Shown: in pieces, positions 16,703 through 25,570 of the stretch
How the letters are laid out: every line of letters begins with the position of its first letter
Position numbering within the stretch: position 1 is the first letter of the stretch
Assembly: GCF_002023715.1 (NCBI RefSeq)
Contig: NZ_MAHX01000016.1
Span: 124,001-188,000, forward strand
From: Elizabethkingia occulta
GTDB taxonomy: Bacteria; Bacteroidota; Bacteroidia; Flavobacteriales; Weeksellaceae
Length of the DNA: 64,000 nt
Direction: 5' to 3'
Program-made: the position numbers and the translations under genes
The notes under the pieces: model-generated
What the model was told of the DNA's origin: nothing
The model's database searches: none
The model's input: the letters and a program-made list of their open reading frames with translations, nothing else

Positions 16703-17162
16703 TTCTTTCTTCTGATTTTTAAGTTGACAAAGATACAAATTAAACAAGCAGACTTTCTGCCTGCTAGAATAATTTTAGCATAAATTTAACGCAAAAAAAC
16801 AAAATTTCTTGCGTTTTACTGCAAATGTTTTAATATTAAAATTTTCTAATCTTTTATAAAGGTTCACTGATAGGACAATTAATATTAAATTTTTATAAAT
16901 AAGAAAATTCAATAAATTTTTCACTTATAGGTGGATTATATATCTGTGAAGAGAAAATGATGAAGCCCCTGACAGTGCCACAAAAGTAAAAAACATGTAA
17001 TTATTTTCGTGTAGCATTGAATATTTTAATTTATATAAACTTAAACGGTCTATTAATGTGTTTTTTTTCTTTGTTAACACATTTGTAATAGAGAGTTAAC
17101 ATCCATATTTTCTTTTTGGCTTATTTTCGCTGAGTTAATTATGATAATTTTTTATAAATAGG
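16703..17162. other. Divergent intergenic region between mreB and the nuclease operon
   Basis: About 460 AT-rich bases without a gene. The right part carries two direct GTTAACA repeats (17073-17079 and 17095-17101, 22 bases apart) around a possible promoter for the nuclease operon. The mreB promoter must lie in the left part, but I cannot place it with confidence. Confidence 0.55.
17082..17113 (+). promoter_or_regulatory. Possible promoter of the nuclease/TonB-receptor operon
   Basis: TTTG (17082-17085), a 20-base spacer and TATTTTCT (17106-17113) approximate the Bacteroidota promoter. The last G of the consensus is missing. Two GTTAACA repeats flank the TTTG. Confidence 0.35.
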
Positions 17163-18758
17163 ATGAGTAGTTTATTTAGTGATTTTAAAAAGCTGATTAA
17201 AAAGGGATGGCTTTGTATGTTGGGTGGAGTAGTATTATCTATGTATTCTTGTAGTAAGGAATATGAAGCTGTTTCTAATGATAATACCGAAAAGAGTGTT
17301 TATTTCTCAAGCTCGATAGCAGGAGGATATAACACGAAAGCTCAGGGTACACAATGGAGTCAGAACGATACCATTGGTATTTTTATGTATAAAAACGGCA
17401 GCACGCTAAATGAATCTACTGTTATAAATAACGGATTTAATAAGTCTTTTATTACTTCGGGTAATGGAAACTTCTCTCCAAAGAAAGCTTCAGACCGTTT
17501 AGAATTTACTGCGGGTGTAAAAGCAGACTTTATCGCTTATTATCCATACAGAAGTGCTAATGGATTAACACTGAATCTTGATGTTTCGGATCAAAAAGAT
17601 CAACAGCTTCTTGACTTTATGTATTCTAAAAATGCATCGGGTTCCGAGGCCGGACAAGGTTCTGTAAAGTTAGCATTCGAAAGACAAATGGCTAAGCTGG
17701 AACTTAAGATAAAAGGAACAGATCTTAACGGTTTGAAAGCTTCATTTACGGCAATGCCTTCATCTGCTTCGTTCGATCTTTCTTCCGGAGAATTAAAACC
17801 AAAAACAGAAACTAAAGATATTCCGGCAAGAGTCTACCTGAATGCTTCTAATGAAACTATTGTTGAATGGACATTGTTCCCGGGAGCAATAAGTGCACAA
17901 CAAAAAATAGTATTTACAAAATCAGATGGTAAAACATTTACATGGCAGCTTGCAGCAAATACTACTTTCCAGAAAAGCTACCGCTATCAATACGATGTTA
18001 CACTAGGTAAAGATGGAACTGTAGATCCAACTCCTACTGTGAAATATATGGAGCAACCTGTGATCACTGCAGGAGAAAATATGCAATATAATTTGAAAAT
18101 GTTCTCGCCGAGCAGAAGAAACTTTTCAATGCTATATGATACAAATTATAAACTGGCATATTGGGTGGCTTATCCAATAAGCAGTAGTTATTTAGGGTCT
18201 GCTAAAAGAACAGATGCATGGGCGTATGATCCATCTATTAATCCTATTTATCAGGCAAACTTATCTAGAGGATATCCTACTAATGGATTAGACCGTGGGC
18301 ATCAAATGCCAAGTGCTGACCGTACAGCGAGTACTGCTGAAAATGCAACAACTTTCTACTATACGAACATGACTCCGCAAAACAGTACCTTGAATCAGGG
18401 GATCTGGGCGCAGCTTGAAAACAAAATAAGAACATGGTCTGCACAGACCGATACACTATATGTTGTGACAGGAGCTATGGTTACAACAAAGACGGATAAA
18501 AACGTTGACTTCGTAATGGATAATAGTAATAAACAGGTTGCAAAGCCTAAATATTACTACAAAGTACTGGCCATGAAGCAAGGAGGAAGCTATTATACCA
18601 TAGGCTTCAGAATGGATAATGCAGCACCGGCTAATTCGGATTACATGCAGTACACAACAACCGTTAGTGCATTGGAGGAAGAAACAGGATTTACTTTCTT
18701 CCCGGCACTAAGTAAGGATGTTAAAGGAACGATAAATACACAGATCTGGCGTAAATAA
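17163..18758 (+). CDS. Surface lipoprotein: fimbrillin-like domain fused to a DNA/RNA non-specific endonuclease
   Basis: A 531-residue lipoprotein (lipobox SMYSC, Cys30, followed by SKEYE). Residues 40-290 form a fimbrillin-like module. They are clearly related to the N-terminal half of the next gene (shared GNGNFS, FIAYYPY/FVAYYPY and the TWQLAANTTF/TWTLPANTTF stretch). The C-terminal 230 residues form a DNA/RNA non-specific endonuclease (NucA/Serratia type). They carry the DRGH motif (Asp377-His380) with the general-base His380, then the metal-site region NMTPQNSTLNQG. It should cut nucleic acids at the cell surface. It is the first gene of a six-gene operon with a TonB receptor and a second nuclease. 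Confidence 0.88.
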   Translation: MSSLFSDFKKLIKKGWLCMLGGVVLSMYSCSKEYEAVSNDNTEKSVYFSSSIAGGYNTKAQGTQWSQNDTIGIFMYKNGSTLNESTVINNGFNKSFITSGNGNFSPKKASDRLEFTAGVKADFIAYYPYRSANGLTLNLDVSDQKDQQLLDFMYSKNASGSEAGQGSVKLAFERQMAKLELKIKGTDLNGLKASFTAMPSSASFDLSSGELKPKTETKDIPARVYLNASNETIVEWTLFPGAISAQQKIVFTKSDGKTFTWQLAANTTFQKSYRYQYDVTLGKDGTVDPTPTVKYMEQPVITAGENMQYNLKMFSPSRRNFSMLYDTNYKLAYWVAYPISSSYLGSAKRTDAWAYDPSINPIYQANLSRGYPTNGLDRGHQMPSADRTASTAENATTFYYTNMTPQNSTLNQGIWAQLENKIRTWSAQTDTLYVVTGAMVTTKTDKNVDFVMDNSNKQVAKPKYYYKVLAMKQGGSYYTIGFRMDNAAPANSDYMQYTTTVSALEEETGFTFFPALSKDVKGTINTQIWRK

Positions 18759-18786
18759 TAAATTTAGTAACAATCAACCTTTAAAA

Positions 18787-20226
18787 ATGGGAAAAAATCA
18801 ACTTTTTGGGCTAAGCACAGCTTTTGCCCTGGCACTTCTTGTGCAATCATGTAAGAATGATGACTATCGTGATCAAGGTCCGCAAATGGGAGGAAATGGG
18901 AAGGCTCAATTCACTTCTTCTATCGGAGGAACCCCTACAACACGTGTAACAGGTAATACCTGGGATAGTAAAGATGCTATTGGTGTTTTTATGAAGCAAG
19001 GTAATGGTTTATCCAATGTTTTGGCTTCGAATAAAAAATATACAACAGAAGGTAATGGTAATTTCTCCGGAGACGGATCAGAAGTTATCAATTATCCTGA
19101 TACAGGATCGGTAGACTTTGTTGCTTACTATCCGTATACTACAAACTTATCAGGTACTACATTGCCTGTTTCTGTTGCGACACAAACCAATCTTTCTGCT
19201 ATCGATGTATTGTATTCCAACAATGCAACTGGTTTAAGCAAAACTTCTGGAACAGCTAATCTTAATTTTGCACATAAACTGGCTAAAATTGAGTTTACGG
19301 TTAAAGCCGGAAACGGAGTAGCAGATGTTAATGGGCTATCTGTAGCTTACAAGAATGTAAATACAACAGCTTCATTAGATCTTGCAACAGGAACATTAAG
19401 TGGTGCAGCTACGCCAAAAGATGTAACGGCTAAAACTACAGCAAAAGCTCCAGGCCAGTTTGTAGAAGCTATATTACTTCCGGGAGATTACTCTGCAAAA
19501 ACTGTAGTGTTTACATTAGCTTCAGGAACATATACATGGACTTTACCGGCAAATACAACGTTTGATGCAACCAAAAAATATACTTTTGACATTACATTAC
19601 AAACATCATCTACAGGTAATCAAGTAGCAGTAACAGGAGCTGGTACTATCACTGACTGGACTACTGTACCAGGAGGATCTGTAAATGTAGATCAGGATGG
19701 AGGTACAAACCCTGGACCTGGACCTGGTCCAGGCCCTGGTGGAACTGAACAAAATATTTTTGTAGAAACTTTTGGAAATCCTGATCCTAAGGCTACAACA
19801 AGAGACAGAATAGGAACATATACAGGCTATACAGCAACGGGTATCACTTATTCAGATTTATATACAGCAGCGTATGCAGATATCCGTGCAACTTCTACAA
19901 TGGACGGGCATGTATGGTTACCTTCAGCAAAAGATACAGGATTTAAAATTGAGGGAATCAATGCTACAGGTGCTACTAACCTTAAGTTGTCTTACTCAAT
20001 CGCAGCAAATGCAGCAGGGGCACCAATTGCAGCAATTAAAGTAAAAGTAAACGGAGTAGAGCAGACATTGCCTACAGGGGCGGTAAGTGCTTCAAATACA
20101 TATGTTCCGGTTGAACTTACTGGGATTGCAAACAACAACAATCTTACGATTGAGTTCTATACTACAGCGACAGATAACAAAGCAGGTTATCGTGTAGATA
20201 ACGTAAAAGTAGTAGGTACAAAATAA
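18787..20226 (+). CDS. Fimbrillin-like surface lipoprotein with a shared C-terminal beta-domain
   Basis: A 479-residue lipoprotein (lipobox VQSC, Cys22, then KNDDY, a pattern like the Bacteroidota surface-export signal). Residues 35-275 are a fimbrillin-like module related to the preceding nuclease's N-terminal half. A proline-glycine linker (PGPGPGPGPG, about residue 310) leads to a C-terminal domain of about 155 residues. That domain resembles the C-terminus of the DUF5689 lipoprotein three genes on (shared WLPSAKD/WLPATKD, VKVNGV/LKVNGV, LTIEF/LTLEF, GYRVDN/GFRLDN). It has no visible catalytic motif and may bind substrate or hold the surface complex together. It starts 28 bases after the nuclease. 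Confidence 0.8.
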   Translation: MGKNQLFGLSTAFALALLVQSCKNDDYRDQGPQMGGNGKAQFTSSIGGTPTTRVTGNTWDSKDAIGVFMKQGNGLSNVLASNKKYTTEGNGNFSGDGSEVINYPDTGSVDFVAYYPYTTNLSGTTLPVSVATQTNLSAIDVLYSNNATGLSKTSGTANLNFAHKLAKIEFTVKAGNGVADVNGLSVAYKNVNTTASLDLATGTLSGAATPKDVTAKTTAKAPGQFVEAILLPGDYSAKTVVFTLASGTYTWTLPANTTFDATKKYTFDITLQTSSTGNQVAVTGAGTITDWTTVPGGSVNVDQDGGTNPGPGPGPGPGGTEQNIFVETFGNPDPKATTRDRIGTYTGYTATGITYSDLYTAAYADIRATSTMDGHVWLPSAKDTGFKIEGINATGATNLKLSYSIAANAAGAPIAAIKVKVNGVEQTLPTGAVSASNTYVPVELTGIANNNNLTIEFYTTATDNKAGYRVDNVKVVGTK

Positions 20227-20264
20227 TCATTATTCATTATTAGAGAAGATTAATAACATTTTTG

Positions 20265-20349
20265 CAAGGGGGTTAAAGAGAACCATTACTTCTGATACAT
20301 CTGAAAACAGTGTTGATGAAGGTCTTAAAGGTTCTTTTAGACTCCCTTG
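20265..20349 (+). promoter_or_regulatory. Long imperfect hairpin before the TonB-receptor gene
   Basis: The arms at 20265-20284 (caagggggttaaagagaacc) and 20330-20349 (ggttcttttagactcccttg) pair at 19 of 20 positions, three of them G-T pairs. The loop is 45 bases and a T-rich stretch follows (ttgtattttta). It lies between the second and third genes of the operon and ends 23 bases before the receptor start codon. It could be an attenuator, a processing site that sets different expression levels, or a regulatory leader. Confidence 0.6.
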
Positions 20350-20372
20350 TATTTTTATCTTAAACAATTACT

Positions 20373-23123
20373 ATGCGTAAAAAACTATACGTATTGTCTC
20401 TTCTCCCCATTTGTGTTCAGATGGCTTATGCGCAGCAAAAAGCGCAATTGTCCGGAACGCTGGTGGATGAAAAGAGTAAAACACCGATCATCGGAGCAGT
20501 GGTTTCGCTTGAAAAAAGCAAGCAGAGAACCACAACCGGATCTGATGGCGGATTTGTTTTTGTAAATCTTGATGCCGGGGAAGACCAGCTTGTGGTGAAC
20601 TCAGCTGGCATCAGACCATACAGAAAGACAATAACGATAAATACCGGAGAATCTAAAAAATTACCTGTAATATCTTTGGTGCTGGAAAACCAAATTGATG
20701 TACAGTCTATTTTAGGGGTTATTAATGATGATGTGCTAAGGGATGATGAAGATGTTAACGGTCAGGATATCCGGTCAACAGTTATTATGTCAAATGATCT
20801 TTACCTGAACAAAGCAGGATTCAAACTTTCTCCTTTTCGTTTTAGAGTAAGGGGGTACGAACCTTTATTTGAACAGACTTATGTAAACGGAGTCGTAGCA
20901 AATGATCAATACCGCAGAGTATTCAATTATGCTTCTATCGGAGCATTGAATGATCTTACACGTAACGGAGATGCTGTTAATTATAATAATGGTGGAAGTT
21001 ATACCTTCGGAGCGATTGGCGGAGCAGAAAATATTAATATGCGCGCCAGTTCTTATGCTAAAGGTGGAAAGGTGACAGGATCTTATACCAACAGAAATTA
21101 TTATGCCCGTACAATGTTTAGCTATTCCACAGGGCTTATGGATAATGGATGGGCCTTTACAGGGGCTATTGGAGGGCGTTATTCCGATGAAGGTTTTATA
21201 GACGGAACTTCTTATCAGAATATATCTTATGCTTTATCTATAGAAAAACAATGGGCAAAAGGTGCACATTCCCTGTCACTTGTTACTTATGGTTCTCCTG
21301 TAGTACGAGGACAGCAAGGGGCCTCTTTTCAGGAAGCATATGATCTAACGGGTAATAACCTGTATAATCCTAACTGGGGTTATCAGGACGGAAAAGTGAG
21401 AAACTCACGTATGGTAACAGCTTATGATCCTACTGCAGTTCTTTCACACATCTGGAAAATTGATGAGAAAACATCCCTTACTTCCGGAGCGTTAGTGCAT
21501 TATGGACGCTACGCAGGCTCTGCCCTGAACTGGTATAATGCCATGGATCCGCGCCCGGATTATTACAGATATCTGCCATCCTATTTTAGTATGGATGCCT
21601 CTAAAACAGATACAACAACATTCGATTATTATCAGAATCTCTGGAGATCAAAAGATCCAAATGTAACCCAGGTTAACTGGGCGGAAATGTACCGTCAGAA
21701 TATGGATCCGGAGAACAGAAGGAAGTATAATGGCGCTGCACTTTATATGGTAGAAAAGCGTCACTCTGATCTATTGGAAGGAACGATCAGTTCAACTTTC
21801 AATAAGTTGTACGATAATAATATGCGTCTTACAGCGGGTGTAGAAGCACGTAGATCCCGATCGTATCAGTATAAGACAGTAGCTGATCTGCTTGGAGCAG
21901 ATTATGTACTGGATAGGGACAAGTTTGCAGAAAGAGATTTTCCGGGAAATAATGATACAAAGCAAAATGACTTGCTGTATCCGGATCGTAAAGCATATGT
22001 AGATGATATTTTTGGTTACGATTTCAACATGGACATTAATGCTGTTAATGCCTGGGTAATGAACAGTTACCAGACACATGCTTTAGATTTCTTTTATGGT
22101 GCAAAATTCACTTATACAGATTTTCAGCGTCAAGGAAATATGATGAACGGACGTTTTCCGGATACTTCTTACGGAAAAGGTGCTAAATATAGCTTTACTG
22201 ACTTTGTGTTTAAAGGAGGAGCTACTTACAAATTCAACGGAAGACACTTCTTAACGGCTAACATTAGTTACGGAACTGAAGCTCCTATACCAGACAGAGC
22301 TTATGTTATGCCAAGGGTTACAGAACAGGTTGTTAAAGGACTAAGCAGTTCTAAAATTTTTGCTACAGATATTAACTACGTATTCTCTATGCCACGCTTG
22401 TCGGGAAGGGTTTCACTTTTCCAGACCAATTTCTATAACCAATTGGAGCGTATGGCTTTTTATCACGACTCTCAGCGTACGTTTGTATATCATAACCTTG
22501 TAGGAGTAGACAAAGTGCATCACGGTATTGAGGCTGCTGCCACGTATCGACTAAATGACAACTGGAGCTTTGATTTTATGGGTACAATGGCGGAATATTA
22601 TTACAATAATAACCCGACAGGTATTATGAACTCAGAGAATGGAAAAGTAGTAGATGCAGAAGAAAAAGTATACATGAAAAACCTTCATGTATCCGGAACA
22701 CCACAATTTGCCGGTGTTTTGTCTGCACGTTATTTTCAGAATTACTGGTTTTTTGAGCTAAGTGCTAATGCTGTTGCAAGAAATTATATATCGGCTTCAG
22801 CAATGCGCAGGCTTGCATCTAACTATGAAAACGTGAATCCTAATGACGATGCCAGCTACAATGCCTACAAAGAGCTTACAACTCAGGAGCGCCTGACTGA
22901 TGCTGTAACAATGGATGCTTCTATTGGAAAGCTGGTGTACCTTAAAAACAAGCAGGCTCTTAACTTAAGCTTGTCGGTGATGAACCTTTTGAATAACAAA
23001 AATATCCGTACAGGCGGATACGAACAGGGGCGTCTGGATGTAACCTATCCGAATCGCTTCGCTTCCCGCTATTTCTATATGCAGGGAATCAATGTCTTTT
23101 TTAATGTAAGTTATAGATTTTAA
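20373..23123 (+). CDS. TonB-dependent receptor with carboxypeptidase-regulatory-like domain, no SusD partner
   Basis: A 916-residue outer-membrane receptor. A signal peptide (to AYAQQ) is followed by a carboxypeptidase D regulatory-like domain (residues 25-107: AQLSGTLVDEK to LVLEN), a plug (about 120-240) and a long barrel ending in FFNVSYRF. No SusD gene is nearby; the surface lipoproteins of the same operon are the likely partners. Given two nucleases in the operon, it may import oligonucleotides, nucleosides or phosphate-containing products; that ligand is inferred from context only. The gene is 6 bases ahead of the DUF5689 lipoprotein. Confidence 0.9.
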   Translation: MRKKLYVLSLLPICVQMAYAQQKAQLSGTLVDEKSKTPIIGAVVSLEKSKQRTTTGSDGGFVFVNLDAGEDQLVVNSAGIRPYRKTITINTGESKKLPVISLVLENQIDVQSILGVINDDVLRDDEDVNGQDIRSTVIMSNDLYLNKAGFKLSPFRFRVRGYEPLFEQTYVNGVVANDQYRRVFNYASIGALNDLTRNGDAVNYNNGGSYTFGAIGGAENINMRASSYAKGGKVTGSYTNRNYYARTMFSYSTGLMDNGWAFTGAIGGRYSDEGFIDGTSYQNISYALSIEKQWAKGAHSLSLVTYGSPVVRGQQGASFQEAYDLTGNNLYNPNWGYQDGKVRNSRMVTAYDPTAVLSHIWKIDEKTSLTSGALVHYGRYAGSALNWYNAMDPRPDYYRYLPSYFSMDASKTDTTTFDYYQNLWRSKDPNVTQVNWAEMYRQNMDPENRRKYNGAALYMVEKRHSDLLEGTISSTFNKLYDNNMRLTAGVEARRSRSYQYKTVADLLGADYVLDRDKFAERDFPGNNDTKQNDLLYPDRKAYVDDIFGYDFNMDINAVNAWVMNSYQTHALDFFYGAKFTYTDFQRQGNMMNGRFPDTSYGKGAKYSFTDFVFKGGATYKFNGRHFLTANISYGTEAPIPDRAYVMPRVTEQVVKGLSSSKIFATDINYVFSMPRLSGRVSLFQTNFYNQLERMAFYHDSQRTFVYHNLVGVDKVHHGIEAAATYRLNDNWSFDFMGTMAEYYYNNNPTGIMNSENGKVVDAEEKVYMKNLHVSGTPQFAGVLSARYFQNYWFFELSANAVARNYISASAMRRLASNYENVNPNDDASYNAYKELTTQERLTDAVTMDASIGKLVYLKNKQALNLSLSVMNLLNNKNIRTGGYEQGRLDVTYPNRFASRYFYMQGINVFFNVSYRF

Positions 23124-23129
23124 TACGCT

Positions 23130-24491
23130 ATGAATATGAAAACGATAAAATATTTGTTTTTTGCAATATGTATGCTGGTACTTCATGTATCGTGCGAGCG
23201 GGATTATACACCACCGCCACTTAATGAGGCTAAGTATACAGGTCCTTTGGATAATATTTCCATTGCACAACTAAAACAACGTTATACTAATATTACAACA
23301 CCCCAACTAATCGAAGATAATCTTGTTATCAAAGGAATTGTTACGGGGAATGATGAGTCCGGAAATATTTACAAACAGATTTTTGTACAGGATGCTTCAG
23401 GAGGTATTTATCTGGGAGTAGACCAGAATTCTATATATGCCAGCTATCAGGTAGGACAAGAAGTCTATATTCAGCTGAAAGATTTGTTTATGGTTAAATA
23501 CGGTGGCGAACTGCAAATAGGAATGGGATCTACTAATGCAAACCGTATCAGTTGGGAAATGTTCAAAGCGAAAGCTTTCCGTAATTCTTGGCCAAATGTA
23601 GCAAATGCAACACCGCAGGTAGTAGAACTGAATAAACTAACCGGTGATATGGTATATAAACTGGTAGAGATAAGAGGTGTATACTTTGTGAAAGGAGGCA
23701 AAAATGCATTTACGACTGGAGATGCTATTACAAGTGAGCAGGTAAAAGATGCATCCGGGACAACATTGGATGTACGTACAAGTAATTTCTCTGATTTTGC
23801 AAAAGATATACTTCCGATAGGTAAAGGTACAATTGTCGGAATGTTGGGACGTTATAACGGAACATGGCAGCTGACACTGCGTACAAAAGCAGATGTTAAA
23901 AATTTTGATGGTAAGCCTATTGAGCCTGAAAAGCCACAGACAGGATCATTCTTTAAAGAAACATTTGGTACGGGAACATATCCGTCCGGAAACAGACCAA
24001 AAATCAGTGAGTTCAAAGACTTTGATATGAAGGCTCCTGTTGTTTATACAGATGATTCCGGTGTAGCAGATATCCGTAGTGTGTCAGGTGATAATGGAGC
24101 ACATATATGGCTTCCGGCGACCAAAGATGTTATAATTAAAGTAACGGGAATAAATACTCAGAATAAAGGTGATGTAAGCTTGAGCTTCCAGTTGGCAGCT
24201 AACTTATTCGATGCCGGAAGTGCAGCAAATATCAATAATATTCAGCTAAAAGTAAATGGAGTAGTTGTAGCGTTGCCAAATCAGCCATTGACGAATGCAG
24301 GAGGAGATAACAGTAAATTCTATACAGTAACAATACCGGGAATTGCTCAGGCAGCAAATCTGACGCTTGAATTTATTTCTGCAGCAGACGCTAACAAAGT
24401 AGGTTTCAGGCTGGATAATATTGAATTAACCGGAGGTTCTTCCAATGGTGGTAATCCCGGCGGACCTATTATTGTAACGCCAACAAAGTAG
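23130..24491 (+). CDS. DUF5689-containing surface lipoprotein
   Basis: A 453-residue lipoprotein (lipobox HVSC, Cys22, followed by ERDY). Residues 40-265 match DUF5689 as I recall it, an OB-fold-like domain common in Bacteroidota surface proteins (IKGIVTGNDESGNIYKQIFV, then VGQEVYIQL). The C-terminal 150 residues are related to the C-terminus of the fimbrillin-like lipoprotein of the same operon. OB-like domains often bind nucleic acids, which would fit the nuclease context, but no binding residues can be shown. The start is ATG 23130; a second ATG at 23136 is equally possible. It is 6 bases after the receptor gene and 11 before the EEP gene. Confidence 0.8.
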   Translation: MNMKTIKYLFFAICMLVLHVSCERDYTPPPLNEAKYTGPLDNISIAQLKQRYTNITTPQLIEDNLVIKGIVTGNDESGNIYKQIFVQDASGGIYLGVDQNSIYASYQVGQEVYIQLKDLFMVKYGGELQIGMGSTNANRISWEMFKAKAFRNSWPNVANATPQVVELNKLTGDMVYKLVEIRGVYFVKGGKNAFTTGDAITSEQVKDASGTTLDVRTSNFSDFAKDILPIGKGTIVGMLGRYNGTWQLTLRTKADVKNFDGKPIEPEKPQTGSFFKETFGTGTYPSGNRPKISEFKDFDMKAPVVYTDDSGVADIRSVSGDNGAHIWLPATKDVIIKVTGINTQNKGDVSLSFQLAANLFDAGSAANINNIQLKVNGVVVALPNQPLTNAGGDNSKFYTVTIPGIAQAANLTLEFISAADANKVGFRLDNIELTGGSSNGGNPGGPIIVTPTK

Positions 24492-24502
24492 ACTGAAGAA
24501 CA

Positions 24503-25549
24503 ATGATAAAGACTAAATCGTATAAAGCAGCATTAGTTTTTCTGATTCTTCTGGTGCAGTCAAATCTGATGACTGCTCAGCAAAAGCAGTATCAGGTATA
24601 CACTGCGGCTTTTTATAATCTGGAAAATCTTTTTGATACAGAGGCGGACCCTGCAATCAATGATACAGAGTTTACGCCTGCAGGACCTAACATATGGACT
24701 GCTGAAAAGTACAATAAAAAGCAGGCAAATATGGCGAAAGTAATTTCGCGTCTGGGTAAAAAGTACAGTCAGACAGGTCCTGCTTTTATAGGTCTGTGCG
24801 AGTTGGAGAACAGAAAAGTTCTCGAAGATCTTGTAGCACAACCAGCATTGGCATCTGCAGGTTATGGTATTGTTCATTACGACTCTCCGGATCGACGTGG
24901 AGTAGATGTTGCTTTATTGTATAACCCTGCGTTATTCAAAGTAAAGGATTCAAAAACATTTGCTTACCATATTAAGGATATGCCGGAATATAGAACAAGA
25001 GATATTCTTCTGGTAAAAGGAGAATTAGCAGGTGAAGATCTGCACGTGCTTGTCAATCACTGGCCATCCCGTTATGGTGGCAAATCTTCTGAATTAAGAG
25101 AACATGCTGCAACGATGGTGCGTAAAGTAGTGGACTCCTTATATGCAGCGGATGACAAAGCTAAGGTTGTTATTATGGGAGACCTTAATGATGATCCGAC
25201 AGATAAAAGCGTTCGCGTAGTATTGGGAGCTAAAAAATACCAGAATGAAGTAGAAAAAGGCGGCCTTTTTAATACCATGTGGCAACATTACGACCGCGGT
25301 ATAGGTTCGCTGGGCTATCAGGGAAAATGGAATCTTTTTGATCAGATTATCGTTTCGGAGCCTTTGTTAGGAGAAGATAAAGCGTCTCTTAAATTCTGGA
25401 AATCTGAAATCTTCAATCCCGAATTTCTGATTACACAGGAAGGGCGCTATAAAGGCTATCCGTTCCGCACATTTTCAGGAAATGTATTCCAGAATGGATT
25501 TTCAGACCATTTCCCTACGCTTATTTATTTGGTAAAGGAATTAAAGTAG
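24503..25549 (+). CDS. Secreted endonuclease/exonuclease/phosphatase (EEP) family enzyme
   Basis: A 348-residue exported protein (signal peptide to about MTAQQ) of the EEP superfamily (DNase I, exonuclease III, phosphatases). The motifs are intact: Asn39 in FYNLEN, metal ligand Glu100 in CELEN, Asn185-His186 in NHWPSR, Asp227 and Asn229 in MGDLND, and the catalytic pair Asp335-His336 in FSDHFP. It could trim oligonucleotides or remove phosphate from products of the DRGH nuclease. The exact substrate class (DNA, RNA or phosphoesters) cannot be read from the motifs. It lies inside the operon, 21 bases before the C11 protease. Confidence 0.88.
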   Translation: MIKTKSYKAALVFLILLVQSNLMTAQQKQYQVYTAAFYNLENLFDTEADPAINDTEFTPAGPNIWTAEKYNKKQANMAKVISRLGKKYSQTGPAFIGLCELENRKVLEDLVAQPALASAGYGIVHYDSPDRRGVDVALLYNPALFKVKDSKTFAYHIKDMPEYRTRDILLVKGELAGEDLHVLVNHWPSRYGGKSSELREHAATMVRKVVDSLYAADDKAKVVIMGDLNDDPTDKSVRVVLGAKKYQNEVEKGGLFNTMWQHYDRGIGSLGYQGKWNLFDQIIVSEPLLGEDKASLKFWKSEIFNPEFLITQEGRYKGYPFRTFSGNVFQNGFSDHFPTLIYLVKELK

Positions 25550-25570
25550 ATTATTATTTTTGCAGGAATT

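Noticed and set aside
19705-19740. Short tandem repeat of ggacct-like units
   Set aside because: It encodes the Pro-Gly linker of the fimbrillin-like lipoprotein, in frame; it is a protein linker, not a separate DNA element.
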